NCBI GenBank assembly: GCA_012656075.1
Contig: JAAKBF010000019.1
Span: forward strand, 248,001-312,000
Direction of reading: 5' to 3'
DNA length: 64,000 nt
Origin: Phytophthora hibernalis
Lineage: Eukaryota > Oomycota > Peronosporomycetes > Peronosporales > Peronosporaceae
The notes below the pieces were generated by a model. That model ran no database searches and had not been told where the DNA came from. It saw nothing but the letters and a program-made list of their open reading frames with translations. Position 1 is the first letter of the stretch. The number at the start of each line of letters is the position of its first letter. The position numbers and the translations under genes were made by a program. This document shows, piece after piece, positions 35,578 to 47,800 of the stretch.

Positions 35578-37285
35578 ATGGGCCTCTCCTCGGGCGAGCG
35601 CTCACCAATGCTGCCCACCAAGTCTGCTGCAATTGCCAACCCCTCCCGTCGTCCTCTTCCCGTTGCGATCGGTTGGTTGGCGTTGGTCTCCGCTGCGTTG
35701 GCTCTGCTGGGACTGTCCGCCGTCAACGGTCCCACCTGGAATCACCAACCCACCCAACCCACTGTAAACGCCGCATCGGTTGCTGCCCCCACCATATTCC
35801 CGACGCTCCCTGACGGATCGAGGGATTTGCTGTCACTTTGCCAGGAGAAATTCATCACCCAACCGCTCGACCACTTCCGGGCCGATGGCGAATCTAGCGA
35901 CGGATCGTTCGAGCTGCGGTACTTTGTGTGCTCGCCCGAGAACTTCGACCCCACGAACGGGACGTTCTTCTTCTACGTGGGCAACGAGGCCGACGTGACG
36001 CTGTACCTCAACCACACGGGGCTCATGTGGGAGAACGCGGCGGCCTTCAATGCCCTCATCGTGTTCGCCGAACACCGCTACTTTGGTAAATCCGTCCCGT
36101 TCGGATTGGACGTGTTGGACCACATGGAGTTTCTGTCGACGCAGCAGGCACTGGCGGACTATGCAGTACTCATCGAGACGTTGAAGCAGGAGCTGCGAGT
36201 GGACGTCCCGCTTGTCGGCTTTGGCGGGTCCTACGGCGGCATGCTCGGCACGTGGTTCAGGATGAAGTACCCACACATCATTGACGGTGTCATCGCTGGA
36301 TCGGCGCCGGTCGTCAACTTCTTTGGCGACCCGGATCACCCTGCGGACACGGAGGCGTTCAACCGAGTTGTGACGTTTGATATGTCGGAAGACGCGGGTG
36401 CCGCAGCCAATTGCATCCCGAACCTTCGACGTGCATTGAATGCTGCTGTTGGCATGGTGGAGACGGACGCTGGACGACATGAACTGGCAAAACTCCTTCG
36501 CCTATGCGATGAAGATATGCTGCAGACGTCGGACGACGTTATCTCTGTCGCCTCTGAGGCGTATGGAGATTTGGCGATGGGAAACTACCCGTACCCGACC
36601 TCGTACATCATGGACGGAAATGTCGATCTGCCAGGCTACCCCATGCGTTCTGCTTGCGAGCCTCTCGCAGGAGATTTTGCCCAGGAGACAAGACGGGATT
36701 GGTCACAGCCTTCGGCGAGAGTCTCGCTGTGTACTACAACGCAACCAAGAGCGAGACCTGCTTCTTTCCGAAACCCCCGCTGACAACACTACTAACGACT
36801 CGGAGTCGTCTGACGCCGCGAAGTGGGCCAAGATTAATCAGAAGGGGAACCTCTGGAGCTACCTGGAGTGTTCTGAGCTTTACATGCCCATGAGCACCGA
36901 TGGAGTAAACGATATCTTCCCCGCGACTGCAGTGAACGTGTCGCAGGACGACGCTGCCTGCTTCGAGCAGTGGGGTGTTCACCTTAAACCTCACTGGGCG
37001 CAGACTGAGTACGGCGGTATGAAGGCTCTGCGTGCTGCGAGCAACATTGTCTTCAGCAACGGCAACTTTGACCCGTGGTCTGGCTTGGGAGTGCTCAAAT
37101 CCCTTTCGCCGTCGGTGGTAGCTGTACCTGTTCCTGGAGGAGCGCACCACCTGGACCTGTTCTTCTCCCACCCACTTGACCCTCCTGATGTGACCGAGGC
37201 TCGTCAAACTGAACTTGCGTACGTACGCCAATGGATCGATGAGTTCTACGCGTACAAACAGAAGATAGCGAAAACTGACCTCTGA
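35578..37285 (+). CDS. serine carboxypeptidase, S28 family (prolyl carboxypeptidase/DPP7-like)
   Basis: Secretory-pathway peptidase that cleaves beside proline. The N-terminal segment LPVAIGWLALVSAALALLGL (about residues 28-47) is a signal anchor. Family landmarks: FITQPLDHF, FFYVGNEADV, EHRYFGKSVPFG, GFGGSYGGML (nucleophile Ser near residue 218), FSNGNFDPWSGLG (Asp) and GGAHHLDL (His). Several N-glycosylation sequons (NGT, NHT) suit a luminal or extracellular domain. Two frame changes near 36683 (CAGGAG) and 36775 (ACCCCCG) both fit a single lost base; restored length about 569 residues. The ATG at 35578 is preferred over upstream 35467 because the extra residues are not family-like. It converges on the kinase gene. 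Confidence 0.92.
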
Positions 37286-37486
37286 GGGGAGTGTTCCACG
37301 AAGTGAGACATACTTGAAAGTACACCGTCAATAACAGCATCAACGATTTTGCAAGAACACACTAGCTTTGGCACGATCAAACTGTGAATGGAAGGTGACG
37401 CTACTTGCTTGGACCAGTGGCAGGATTGTTCAAAACTGTGGCATCATATTACGTTAAGGGTCAACTAGTAGCTGTGAGGATCATTA

Positions 37487-39488
37487 TCACGCCGGACGTG
37501 TGTAAAGTTGCCTTGTGGTAATGTTGCAGCCCGTATTGTACTGTGCGATGTCCTCGGAGGCACGTACAACCCTTGAGAAGGTGACCCCTTGGCATGCTGC
37601 TTGATGTGCCAATGCCTGTAGGAGATCCTTTTTGGAGCCACTCCATCCTGTGCCATTACCGTAAGCATTTTGCGAGCTCTTGCCTCCTGCAGCAGTTCTA
37701 TTCGGCGAGTAGATATCCATGGAGTTAGGCAGACTCGAGACCACAAACCCACCGTTCTTGTTGCCTACGCGTTTTGATGAAGGTTGTTGTACTCCGTACG
37801 GATTCTTCATGTACGACGACGGCGGTGGTTTTGGCGTCGGATTCGAGTACGGATGGACAGCAGGGCCTCCTCCTAGGCGACTGCCATGTGATGTCATGGA
37901 AACACGGACATTGTCGTGCAGACCGATGTACGTCATGTGCTCAGTTGAAACGGCCTGTCCGTAGTTCGCCGCTGCATAGTGTTCTGAAATGGTGGGCACG
38001 CCTGACGGCACCATAAGCTTCTTGTTTTGAGAGAAGAGGGGACTGGTGCTGCCGCTGTCTCCCCTGGAACCACCTCCGGAACTGCTATTGGTGTTGACGC
38101 TAGTCGTTGTGGCAGTGCTACTTGTTGTGGAACTTGTGCTGGACGAACTGTTCATTGAACCTTGCAATGTTGGTAAATGGTAGGCACCCACGGGGGCTCC
38201 GGTGCTGAGACCAATTCCCGGGGCGTCTTCCGTGGCACAACGTGCGCGTTGCTACTGATATTACTATTGGCGTTGGCTGTCACTCCGCTCTTATTCTTCT
38301 TCGATGGCATGCTTACCACTGGTGCGAAGAAGGGTTTCACGGGAGGCTTGGAGTTGTCGACGCTAATATTTGCTGTCATCACCCCAATCGACAAAGGCTC
38401 GATAAAGCTTGATATCGGGGCGGGTATTGCTGGAATGGGACTAGCTGCGAATGCACTCCCTCGCGAAGGTTTGCGAGACCGCTTTTTCCTGACAGCAGCT
38501 GTGTCGTTGAGATCGCGAGTGATCGCATCCTGCAGCTCCGCTTCAAACGCCTCATGTGAGTTTTCGAAAAAAGGATGTTTGAGCAGTTCCGCGCACGTCC
38601 AGCGATCAAGTGGTTCGTCGATAATCGTTTGACGTAGAAAATCAAGAGAGGTTTTGTCCATGCTTGGAAACCGGGTCTCGAGAGGCTCAAGATCGGTCGC
38701 ATGGGGCAGTTTGACACCGACGTAGAGCGCATTTTTGCGGAAGAGTTCCTGTTGCCTAGATGTGATCCGTCCAAGACAGCGAATAATGTGGTAAAGCTGA
38801 TCGATATCTGAGTCTCCAGGAAACAAAGGCAACCCCGTGGCAATCTCCGCAAACATGCAGCCGATGGACCACACATCTACTGCCTTGCCGTACGATACGT
38901 CTCCCACGAGTAGCTCGGGGCACGATACCATCGCGTGGACACGTACTCGGTATATTTGGCACCTGCAGAGGCCAGCGGGCGAGCAAAGCCAAAGTCACAG
39001 AGTTTTAGCACACCATTCCGAGAGACGAGCAGGTTTTCAGGTTTGATATCGCGGTGGATGATGTTGTGTTGATGGCAGAAATTGATGGCGCGGACGAGTT
39101 GCCACATCAGCTTCTTCAGCGTGAGTGGGTCCAGCCCATCTGGATGGCGCTCAATTTCCTCTAAGATCGTCTTCTCCACGTATTCAAAGACCAAGTAGAG
39201 TTTGCCTTTCATTCGAAAGACCTCAAGTAAACTCACGATATTTTCGTGCTTGAGCTGCTTGAGGATTTTGATCTCGCGAAGTGCCGTCTTCTTGACCTGC
39301 TCATCGTCGTCAGACTCCTTAAACTTTTTGATGGCGACGATTTGACCCGTGACCTTGTGCCGGCATTTGAGCACTACGCCGTACGTTCTAACTCCCAGCA
39401 ACAACCAATTAGCCATCTGATCCTTTTTCAGGCATCAACTACGGACTCACCCTTCACCGATCGTGCCGAGACTTTCATAGTTCTCCAT
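37487..39488 (-). CDS. CDKL-type (cyclin-dependent kinase-like) Ser/Thr protein kinase
   Basis: A small first exon (39451-39488) encodes [13 protein letters not shown] and splices (intron 39388-39450, GTGAGT...TTAG) to the rest, completing the glycine loop GEG-TYG. Kinase landmarks: VAIKKF (ATP Lys about 33), [17 protein letters not shown] (about 124), DFGFAR (about 144) and [13 protein letters not shown] with the T-x-Y activation motif. These fit the CDKL1-5 group, whose known members act in cilium length and transport. The kinase domain ends near residue 300; a long Ser/Asn-rich tail follows. Two frame changes, in GCCCCGAG (about 38917) and in a C5 run (about 38200), fit one lost C each, giving about 646 residues. 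It is head to head with the ENO4-like gene. Confidence 0.9.
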
Positions 39489-39939
39489 GCGGCCCAACCG
39501 GCACGGAGTCTCCGCCCTCCGTTGCAGTCAGGTCAATGCAGTCAGCCGAAATGCTGCACCAACGTGGTCCAACCCCTTGTTCACAGAGAGCAGCGCCGTT
39601 CTCGGAATCGAGGCAGCAGTTCGTTTCCAGTATTTCGGTCACCGTCGCGCTGTATTGATAGCTGCGTCCAAGCTTGCTCGACTCGCTAAAATTATCGCTT
39701 CCTGAGTGCGCTCACTGTCCTGCGTGTCAACCAACCTAAACCACCTTAGCAGCTTTGGTCTTGCCACCTTTTTTCAACATTTAGCCAGCATTCCCCCAAT
39801 GAGTCTACACAAAGGTGCTTCTTCGCAAAATACAAGAGACCGTCACAACAGACATGGCTACGTTTCGCTAGTGACGCGTGGCAAAAGGTATCTTTGATCT
39901 TCAAGGGTCGTACCATCAGTTTTCCGGGTAGCAATAGCA
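39489..39939. promoter_or_regulatory. shared divergent promoter region, CDKL kinase / ENO4-like
   Basis: 451 bp between two start codons pointing away from each other. No separate gene seen. Likely carries both promoters; individual elements were not resolved. Confidence 0.45.
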
Positions 39940-41678
39940 ATGCCGCAGCAGCAGGATTCGCGCGATGAGCAAGACGAAGTGGAGGAAGAGGAGCAGATTC
40001 GAGAGCGGGACTTGGTGGAAGCTTACGTGGCCGAACACGCGCTGGAATCGTCGCTGAACGACGTGATCAACCAGGTGGTGGCCAGTCGGCCGCAAGACCC
40101 ATTCCTCATGCTCTCGTCGTTGCTGTACGCGCGTGCGACGGCCAAACGCGGCATCTTCTACGTGCAAGTGTGCGAGGTGCTGGACGCTTCGGGTGAGCCG
40201 ACAGTGTTGGTGAGACTCCACACTGGCAAAGGAGTCTTTGAAGGCTGCTGCTCCGCCCAAGCCGCGGGGATCATGGACCGAGAGTGCAGTACCCACTGTC
40301 ACGAGCATGACGACAATGTCAGTACTGGCGTCGCACCGAGTAAACAACGCTATGGCGGACGAGGGTACTCCAAAATTACAGCAACAGCGCAGGAGGTTCT
40401 CATGGAGAAGCTCGCGAACATGGAGCCGACCGATCAAGGCGGACTCGATACTATTTTGCAGGATCTAGAGACGACAGTGGGGCGCAACGTGTGTCTTGCA
40501 ACCTCGCTAGCGATTTTCCAGGCCGGAGCCAAGTACGCCGAGATGCCACTGCGAGAATACGTGGCCAAGTTGCAAGAGTTGCCGTCCGATAATCAGTGTG
40601 TCCCCATGCCGATCTTCAGTGTCGTGAATGGCGGCAAGTACGCGTCTAACAAACTGTTCGCGCAGGAAGTGTTGATGACACCAACGAGTGCTGCAAACTT
40701 TGCAGACGCACTTCAGATCGCGGTCGAGTTTAGCACTGCGTTGCACGCGCAGCTTGAAACGCGCGGCGTCGGCTTCACCAACCGCGGGGCGTTTGGTGGA
40801 TATGCTCCTCAGCTTCAGACTCTAGCTGAAGTCTTCCAGGTGCTTCGAGCAGCTTTAGACGACGTCCGGGTGCGGTTTGAAGACCCGGACGGACATGTGA
40901 TCTCCACTGCCAGTGTATCACCGTTACAAGTGGACTTTGGTGTAGATTTTGCAGCGTCCGAGTTTGTTGTTCAGCCAGCGAGGATGGATACTAATGGTGC
41001 TGGGCAGAACGAAGATGACAGCGACACACATCGGTCGTTCACGTACAACACCGATCGGTGGGTGCCTGGATCGAGTGGTGCGCTCAAGAGTAGTGACGAG
41101 TTGCTGGACATCATCCGCAGCAGCGTGAAGGAGCTGGAGGTCACTACTGTTGTAGATCCTTTCGATGCGGGCGACGTCAAGATGTTTGCTGCACTGTATA
41201 GCGCTGAAAACGACTCGGACAGTCGTGCATTGGCAGACCCTGCTGATACTGATAGAACTGTTGAAGATGGGGAGCATGTTGCGAAGGAGGGCGTTGGACT
41301 CGGAGGGGATCCGAACTGCCGCGTACAGATTGTAGGTCGTGAAGTCGTGGAGCGACACGGTTTGACCGCTTTAAACGAGGAGCGTGCATGCAACACAGTG
41401 CTTCTCATACCACATCAGTTCCCAACGGTGTCAAGACTTCTGCAAGCCATCACGAATGCACATCATCTCGGACTCGCAGTTATCCTGGGTGTTTCTAGTG
41501 GCCATCCTGGTACCGATACAGAGGTTCTTATCGCCTTCGCTATTGGCGCGGGTATTGGCCAAGTCAAGTTCGGGGAGTCATCGGCGCTGAGTGCCAAGAC
41601 AGATACAGGAAATTGCTACTAGAGAGCCAAGAGCCCGGTGCTCCACCCTTTGTAGGTGGACGAGCGTATCGTCGTTGA
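39940..41678 (+). CDS. ENO4-like pseudo-enolase with Dpy-30/RIIa-type docking segment
   Basis: An acidic start is followed by a docking/dimerisation-like helix pair (residues about 26-68, with RPQDPFLMLSSLLYAR), as in Dpy-30/RIIa proteins of axonemes. The rest is an enolase fold: VNGGKYASNKL, FTNRGAFGGYAP and DFAASEF (metal Asp kept, about 334). Other catalytic positions have changed: SIEDPF is TVVDPF (metal Glu lost, about 405), GDD is GRE (metal Asp lost, about 463), and the LLLKVNQ lysine is lost (LLIPHQ, about 487). Thus probably not a working enolase. The frame at 41622 ends early; one missing G in TTCGGGGAG restores a family-like C-terminus (ECQDRYRKLLLES...FVGGRAYR) to TGA 41676-41678, about 579 residues. 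Animal ENO4 is a sperm flagellum protein. Confidence 0.85.
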
Positions 41679-41688
41679 TGAAGAGATC

Positions 41689-41823
41689 AAACTTGTTGTG
41701 CTTGAATGCAAGCAATCGTAACGATCAAATACTTGTCATTTCTTCAAAATACTTGTCATTTGGTCAAAACTTGTTGTGCTTGAATGCAAGCAATCGTAAC
41801 GATCAAATATTTGTCATTTCGTT
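41689..41823. repeat. direct repeat, 2 copies, period 79 bp
   Basis: AACTTGTTGTGCTTGAATGC and the next ~35 bases at 41689 recur at 41768 with one difference in the part compared (ATACTTG/ATATTTG). It lies in the short gap where the ENO4-like gene and the giant gene converge. Confidence 0.75.
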
Positions 41824-41849
41824 ATCTTTCATACATGCCGGTCTTCTGT

Positions 41850-44800
41850 TTAAAGGTCCTCCTCTTCCATAGACTCATCCAAGTCAAAGGATTCGTCCAT
41901 ATAGTCTTGCTCGGCTTCGCTAGCACTGTCATCTTGAACAGCTGTTGGAGTTGACGAGATGTATGTTGTCGATCTAACCGGCGAGGGCATTGAGCCTGCG
42001 TGGTCGCTGCCAGTGAAGAGAGCGTGCTGCTCGAAAATTAGTTTAGCGTGACGACGCACAGGTGTTCCAACACCAACCTCTGCATCTTCGTCATCTAACG
42101 GAAGCGATATCTCACCAAATTCGTCCTCCTGCGAGTCTTCACCGAATCCGTCTTCCTCGTCTGGCCTGGAGCCGATCGAGGCCTCGCCAAACTCGTCTTG
42201 GTCACAAGATCTGCTTTCAATGGGTGGTTTGCCAAAATTGTCCTTCTCACGAGACACGGAGGGCAATGTCACTTCACTAAAGTCCTTTTGCTCTCGTGAT
42301 ATGGAGTAGGTGGGTACCCTTTCAAATGTGTGCCGCTCGTTAGCGTCAGATAGAGTAGATGCACCAACAAGCTGAACATCTTCGAGCGACTGAGCTGATG
42401 CCTCTCCAAACTCATCTTCTTCGTGAGATTTAGACTGCGCGGAGTCTTCCCCAAACTCATCATCGCGCGATTGGATCGAAGCCTCACCGAATTCATCAGC
42501 ACGAGATTGAAGTGACCTCTCTCCAAACTCGTCGTCCTCATCAAGAGGTTTGGCGAAGCGGCTAATTTGTGGCTGTTTTTCCACTCTAGAAGCTCTTTGT
42601 TCCATGACTTTATCTTGCTGAAGCCCGTCCGACGGAGGTGATATTTCGCCAAACTCATCCTCTTGCGATCGAATGGAGGCCTCACCGAACTCGTCCTCCT
42701 CGTCTGGCCTGGAGCCGATCGAGGCCTCGCCAAACTCGTCTTGGTCACAAGATCTGCTTTCAATGGGTGGTTTGCCAAAATTGTCCTTCTCACGAGACAC
42801 GGAGGGCAATGTCACTTCACTAAAGTCCTTTTGCTCTCGTGATATGGAGTAGGTGGGTACCCTTTCAAATGTGTGCCGCTCGTTAGCGTCAGATAGAGTA
42901 GATGCACCAACAAGCTGAACATCTTCGAGCGACTGAGCTGATGCCTCTCCAAACTCATCTTCTTCGTGAGATTTAGACTGCGCGGAGTCTTCCTCAAACT
43001 CATCATCGCGCGATTGGATCGAAGCCTCACCGAATTCATCAGCACGCGATTGAAGTGACCTCTCTCCAAACTCGTCGTCCTCATCAAGAGGTTTGGCGAA
43101 GCGGCTAATTTGTGGCTGTTTTTCCACTCTAGAAGCTCTTTGTTCCATGACTTTATCTTGCTGAAGCCCGTCCGACGGAGGTGATATTTCGCCAAACTCA
43201 TCCTCTTGCGATCGAATGGAGGCCTCACCGAACTCGTCCTCCTCGTCTGGCCTGGAGCCGATCGAGGCCTCGCCAAACTCGTCTTGGTCACAAGATCTGC
43301 TTTCAATGGGTGGTTTGCCAAAATTGTCCTTCTCACGAGACACGGAGGGCAATGTCACTTCACTAAAGTCCTTTTGCTCTCGTGATATGGAGTAGGTGGG
43401 TACCCTTTCAAATGTGTGCCGCTCGTTAGCGTCAGATAGAGTAGATGCACCAACAAGCTGAACATCTTCGAGCGACTGAGCTGATGCCTCTCCAAACTCA
43501 TCTTCTTCGTGAGATTTAGACTGCGCGGAGTCTTCCTCAAACTCATCATCGCGCGATTGGATCGAAGCCTCACCGAATTCATCAGCACGCGATTGAAGTG
43601 ACCTCTCTCCAAACTCGTCGTCCTCATCAAGAGGTTTGGCGAAGCGGCTAATTTGTGGCTGTTTTTCCACTCTAGAAGCTCTTTGTTCCATGACTTTATC
43701 TTGCTGAAGCCCGTCCGACGGAGGTGATATTTCGCCAAACTCATCCTCTTGCGATCGAATGGAGGCCTCACCGAACTCGTCCTCCTCGTCTGGCCTGGAG
43801 CCGATCGAGGCCTCGCCAAACTCGTCTTGGTCACAAGATCTGCTTTCAATGGGTGGTTTGCCAAAATTGTCCTTCTCACGAGACACGGAGGGCAATGTCA
43901 CTTCACTAAAGTCCTTTTGCTCTCGTGATATGGAGTAGGTGGGTACCCTTTCAAATGTGTGCCGCTCGTTAGCGTCAGATAGAGTAGATGCACCAACAAG
44001 CTGAACATCTTCGAGCGACTGAGCTGATGCCTCTCCAAACTCATCTTCTTCGTGAGATTTAGACTGCGCGGAGTCTTCCTCAAACTCATCATCGCGCGAT
44101 TGGATCGAAGCCTCACCGAATTCATCAGCACGCGATTGAAGTGACCTCTCTCCAAACTCGTCGTCCTCATCAAGAGGTTTGGCGAAGCGGCTAATTTGTG
44201 GCTGTTTTTCCACTCTAGAAGCTCTTTGTTCCATGACTTTATCTTGCTGAAGCCCGTCCGACGGAGGTGATATTTCGCCAAACTCATCCTCTTGCGATCG
44301 AATGGAGGCCTCACCGAACTCGTCCTCCTCGTCTGGCCTGGAGCCGATCGAGGCCTCGCCAAACTCGTCTTGGTCACAAGATCTGCTTTCAATGGGTGGT
44401 TTGCCAAAATTGTCCTTCTCACGAGACACGGAGGGCAATGTCACTTCACTAAAGTCCTTTTGCTCTCGTGATATGGAGTAGGTGGGTACCCTTTCAAATG
44501 TGTGCCGCTCGTTAGCGTCAGATAGAGTAGATGTACCAACAAGCTGAACATCTTCGAGCGACTGAGCTGATGCCTCTCCAAACTCATCTTCTTCGTGAGA
44601 TTTAGACTGCGCGGAGTCTTCCCCAAACTCATCATCGCGCGATTGGATCGAAGCCTCACCGAATTCATCAGCACGAGATTGAAGTGACCTCTCTCCAAAC
44701 TCGTCGTCCTCATCAAGAGGTTTGGCGAAGCGGCTAATTTGTGGCTGTTTTTCCACTCTAGAAGCTCTTTGTTCCATGACTTTATCTTGCTGAAGCCCGT

Positions 44801-47800
44801 CCGACGGAGGTGATATTTCGCCAAACTCATCCTCTTGCGATCGAATGGAGGCCTCACCGAACTCGTCCTCCTCGTCTGGCCTGGAGCCGATCGAGGCCTC
44901 GCCAAACTCGTCTTGGTCACAAGATCTGCTTTCAATGGGTGGTTTGCCAAAATTGTCCTTCTCACGAGACACGGAGGGCAATGTCACTTCACTAAAGTCC
45001 TTTTGCTCTCGTGATATGGAGTAGGTGGGTACCCTTTCAAATGTGTGCCGCTCGTTAGCGTCAGATAGAGTAGATGCACCAACAAGCTGAACATCTTCGA
45101 GCGACTGAGCTGATGCCTCTCCAAACTCATCTTCTTCGTGAGATTTAGACTGCGCGGAGTCTTCCCCAAACTCATCATCGCGCGATTGGATCGAAGCCTC
45201 ACCGAATTCATCAGCACGCGATTGAAGTGACCTCTCTCCAAACTCGTCGTCCTCATCAAGAGGTTTGGCGAAGCGGCTAATTTGTGGCTGTTTTTCCACT
45301 CTAGAAGCTCTTTGTTCCATGACTTTATCTTGCTGAAGCCCGTCCGACGGAGGTGATATTTCGCCAAACTCATCCTCTTGCGATCGAATGGAGGCCTCAC
45401 TGAACTCGTCCTCCTCGTCTGGCCTGGAGCCGATCGAGGCCTCGCCAAACTCGTCTTGGTCACAAGATCTGCTTTCAATGGGTGGTTTGCCAAAATTGTC
45501 CTTCTCACGAGACACGGAGGGCAATGTCACTTCACTAAAGTCCTTTTGCTCTCGTGATATGGAGTAGGTGGGTACCCTTTCAAATGTGTGCCGCTCGTTA
45601 GCGTCAGATAGAGTAGATGCACCAACAAGCTGAACATCTTCGAGCGACTGAGCTGATGCCTCTCCAAACTCATCTTCTTCGTGAGATTTAGACTGCGCGG
45701 AGTCTTCCCCAAACTCATCATCGCGCGATTGGATCGAAGCCTCACCGAATTCATCAGCACGAGATTGAAGTGACCTCTCTCCAAACTCGTCGTCCTCATC
45801 AAGAGGTTTGGCGAAGCGGCTAATTTGTGGCTGTTTTTCCACTCTAGAAGCTCTTTGTTCCATGACTTTATCTTGCTGAAGCCCGTCCGACGGAGGTGAT
45901 ATTTCGCCAAACTCATCCTCTTGCGATCGAATGGAGGCCTCACCGAACTCGTCCTCCTCGTCTGGCCTGGAGCCGATCGAGGCCTCGCCAAACTCGTCTT
46001 GGTCACAAGATCTGCTTTCAATGGGTGGTTTGCCAAAATTGTCCTTCTCACGAGACACGGAGGGCAATGTCACTTCACTAAAGTCCTTTTGCTCTCGTGA
46101 TATGGAGTAGGTGGGTACCCTTTCAAATGTGTGCCGCTCGTTAGCGTCAGATAGAGTAGATGCACCAACAAGCTGAACATCTTCGAGCGACTGAGCTGAT
46201 GCCTCTCCAAACTCATCTTCTTCGTGAGATTTAGACTGCGCGGAGTCTTCCTCAAACTCATCATCGCGCGATTGGATCGAAGCCTCACCGAATTCATCAG
46301 CACGCGATTGAAGTGACCTCTCTCCAAACTCGTCGTCCTCATCAAGAGGTTTGGCGAAGCGGCTAATTTGTGGCTGTTTTTCCACTCTAGAAGCTCTTTG
46401 TTCCATGACTTTATCTTGCTGAAGCCCGTCCGACGGAGGTGATATTTCGCCAAACTCATCCTCTTGCGATCGAATGGAGGCCTCACCGAACTCGTCCTCC
46501 TCGTCTGGCCTGGAGCCGATCGAGGCCTCGCCAAACTCGTCTTGGTCACAAGATCTGCTTTCAATGGGTGGTTTGCCAAAATTGTCCTTCTCACGAGACA
46601 CGGAGGGCAATGTCACTTCACTAAAGTCCTTTTGCTCTCGTGATATGGAGTAGGTGGGTACCCTTTCAAATGTGTGCCGCTCGTTAGCGTCAGATAGAGT
46701 AGATGCACCAACAAGCTGAACATCTTCGAGCGACTGAGCTGATGCCTCTCCAAACTCATCTTCTTCGTGAGATTTAGACTGCGCGGAGTCTTCCCCAAAC
46801 TCATCATCGCGCGATTGGATCGAAGCCTCACCGAATTCATCAGCACGAGATTGAAGTGACCTCTCTCCAAACTCGTCGTCTTCATCAAGAGGCTTGGTGA
46901 ATCGGCGAATTGGTTCCATACCAAAATCGCTTTGCTGCAGAAGTAAGCGTTCAATTTCGTCCATGTCGTCGACTTCTGCCAGGTTCAGTCGACAAGAGCC
47001 CATGCCAAATCGATCCAGGGTCGCTGCAAACGTCAGCTGGGTTGGGATAGATATTGTTTCTTCTTCTGATCCTTCATCGTCCTCCATTCGGAGTGACATT
47101 GCGGGGGTTGCTTCAATGGTGCTACTGGCGTAATTATGTTCGTCTACAACTAACCCTCTACTCAGTGCATGTTCTGCCTCTCGAAGCTGCTCTTCGGACC
47201 ATCCATCTTCGTCCGCTTCCTCTGGGCGCTTATTCAGCTGGGGGATAGCTCAGCTTCCATACTTGCACTAGCTTCGTCATCTTGATCCGACAGGACATCT
47301 GCATCAAAGGAACTCTCTGATAGCGGGTCCGAGTGGGAAATACGCGCAAAACTGCGCTCAAGGTGATCATGAATCTCTATGTCGTCAGGCTCCAGCGTCT
47401 GTGAGTCACCGTATGTAAACCTGCTAGTCATTATATCAGGAGAAACCATTTCGTACTCGCCACTTATCACGCTCGAAGCAGACCCTTCCAATTCATGCCC
47501 ATGATCTAGTCGATCCGTTGGTGCACTATTGTCCAAGCTTGAGGACTCACCCAGCGTGCTGTCCTCATCAAGGCGATCTGCGAACCCAACACTATCGACA
47601 CTTGATACTGACTCTTCTAAAGCATTACTCTCATCGATAGTATCCACTTGCAAACCACTTGCCGTGCTTGAGGAAGATTCATCGAATTCATCGCTCTTAT
47701 TACGTTGATCTGCTAGCGCACCACTCTTTCTGCTTGATGCTGATTCTTTTGAAGTCTTTTGTAAATCGTTTGCCATGCTCAATGTAGATCCTTTTAATGC

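Noticed and set aside
42075..46901. Regular array could suggest CRISPR or satellite DNA
   Set aside because: The unit is 543 bp, keeps one reading frame through nine copies and has no spacers; it is protein-coding.
42269..46954. Repeated 174-codon minus-strand and 61-codon plus-strand ORFs every 543 bp
   Set aside because: Alternative frames of the 181-residue array; they recur only because the repeat does.
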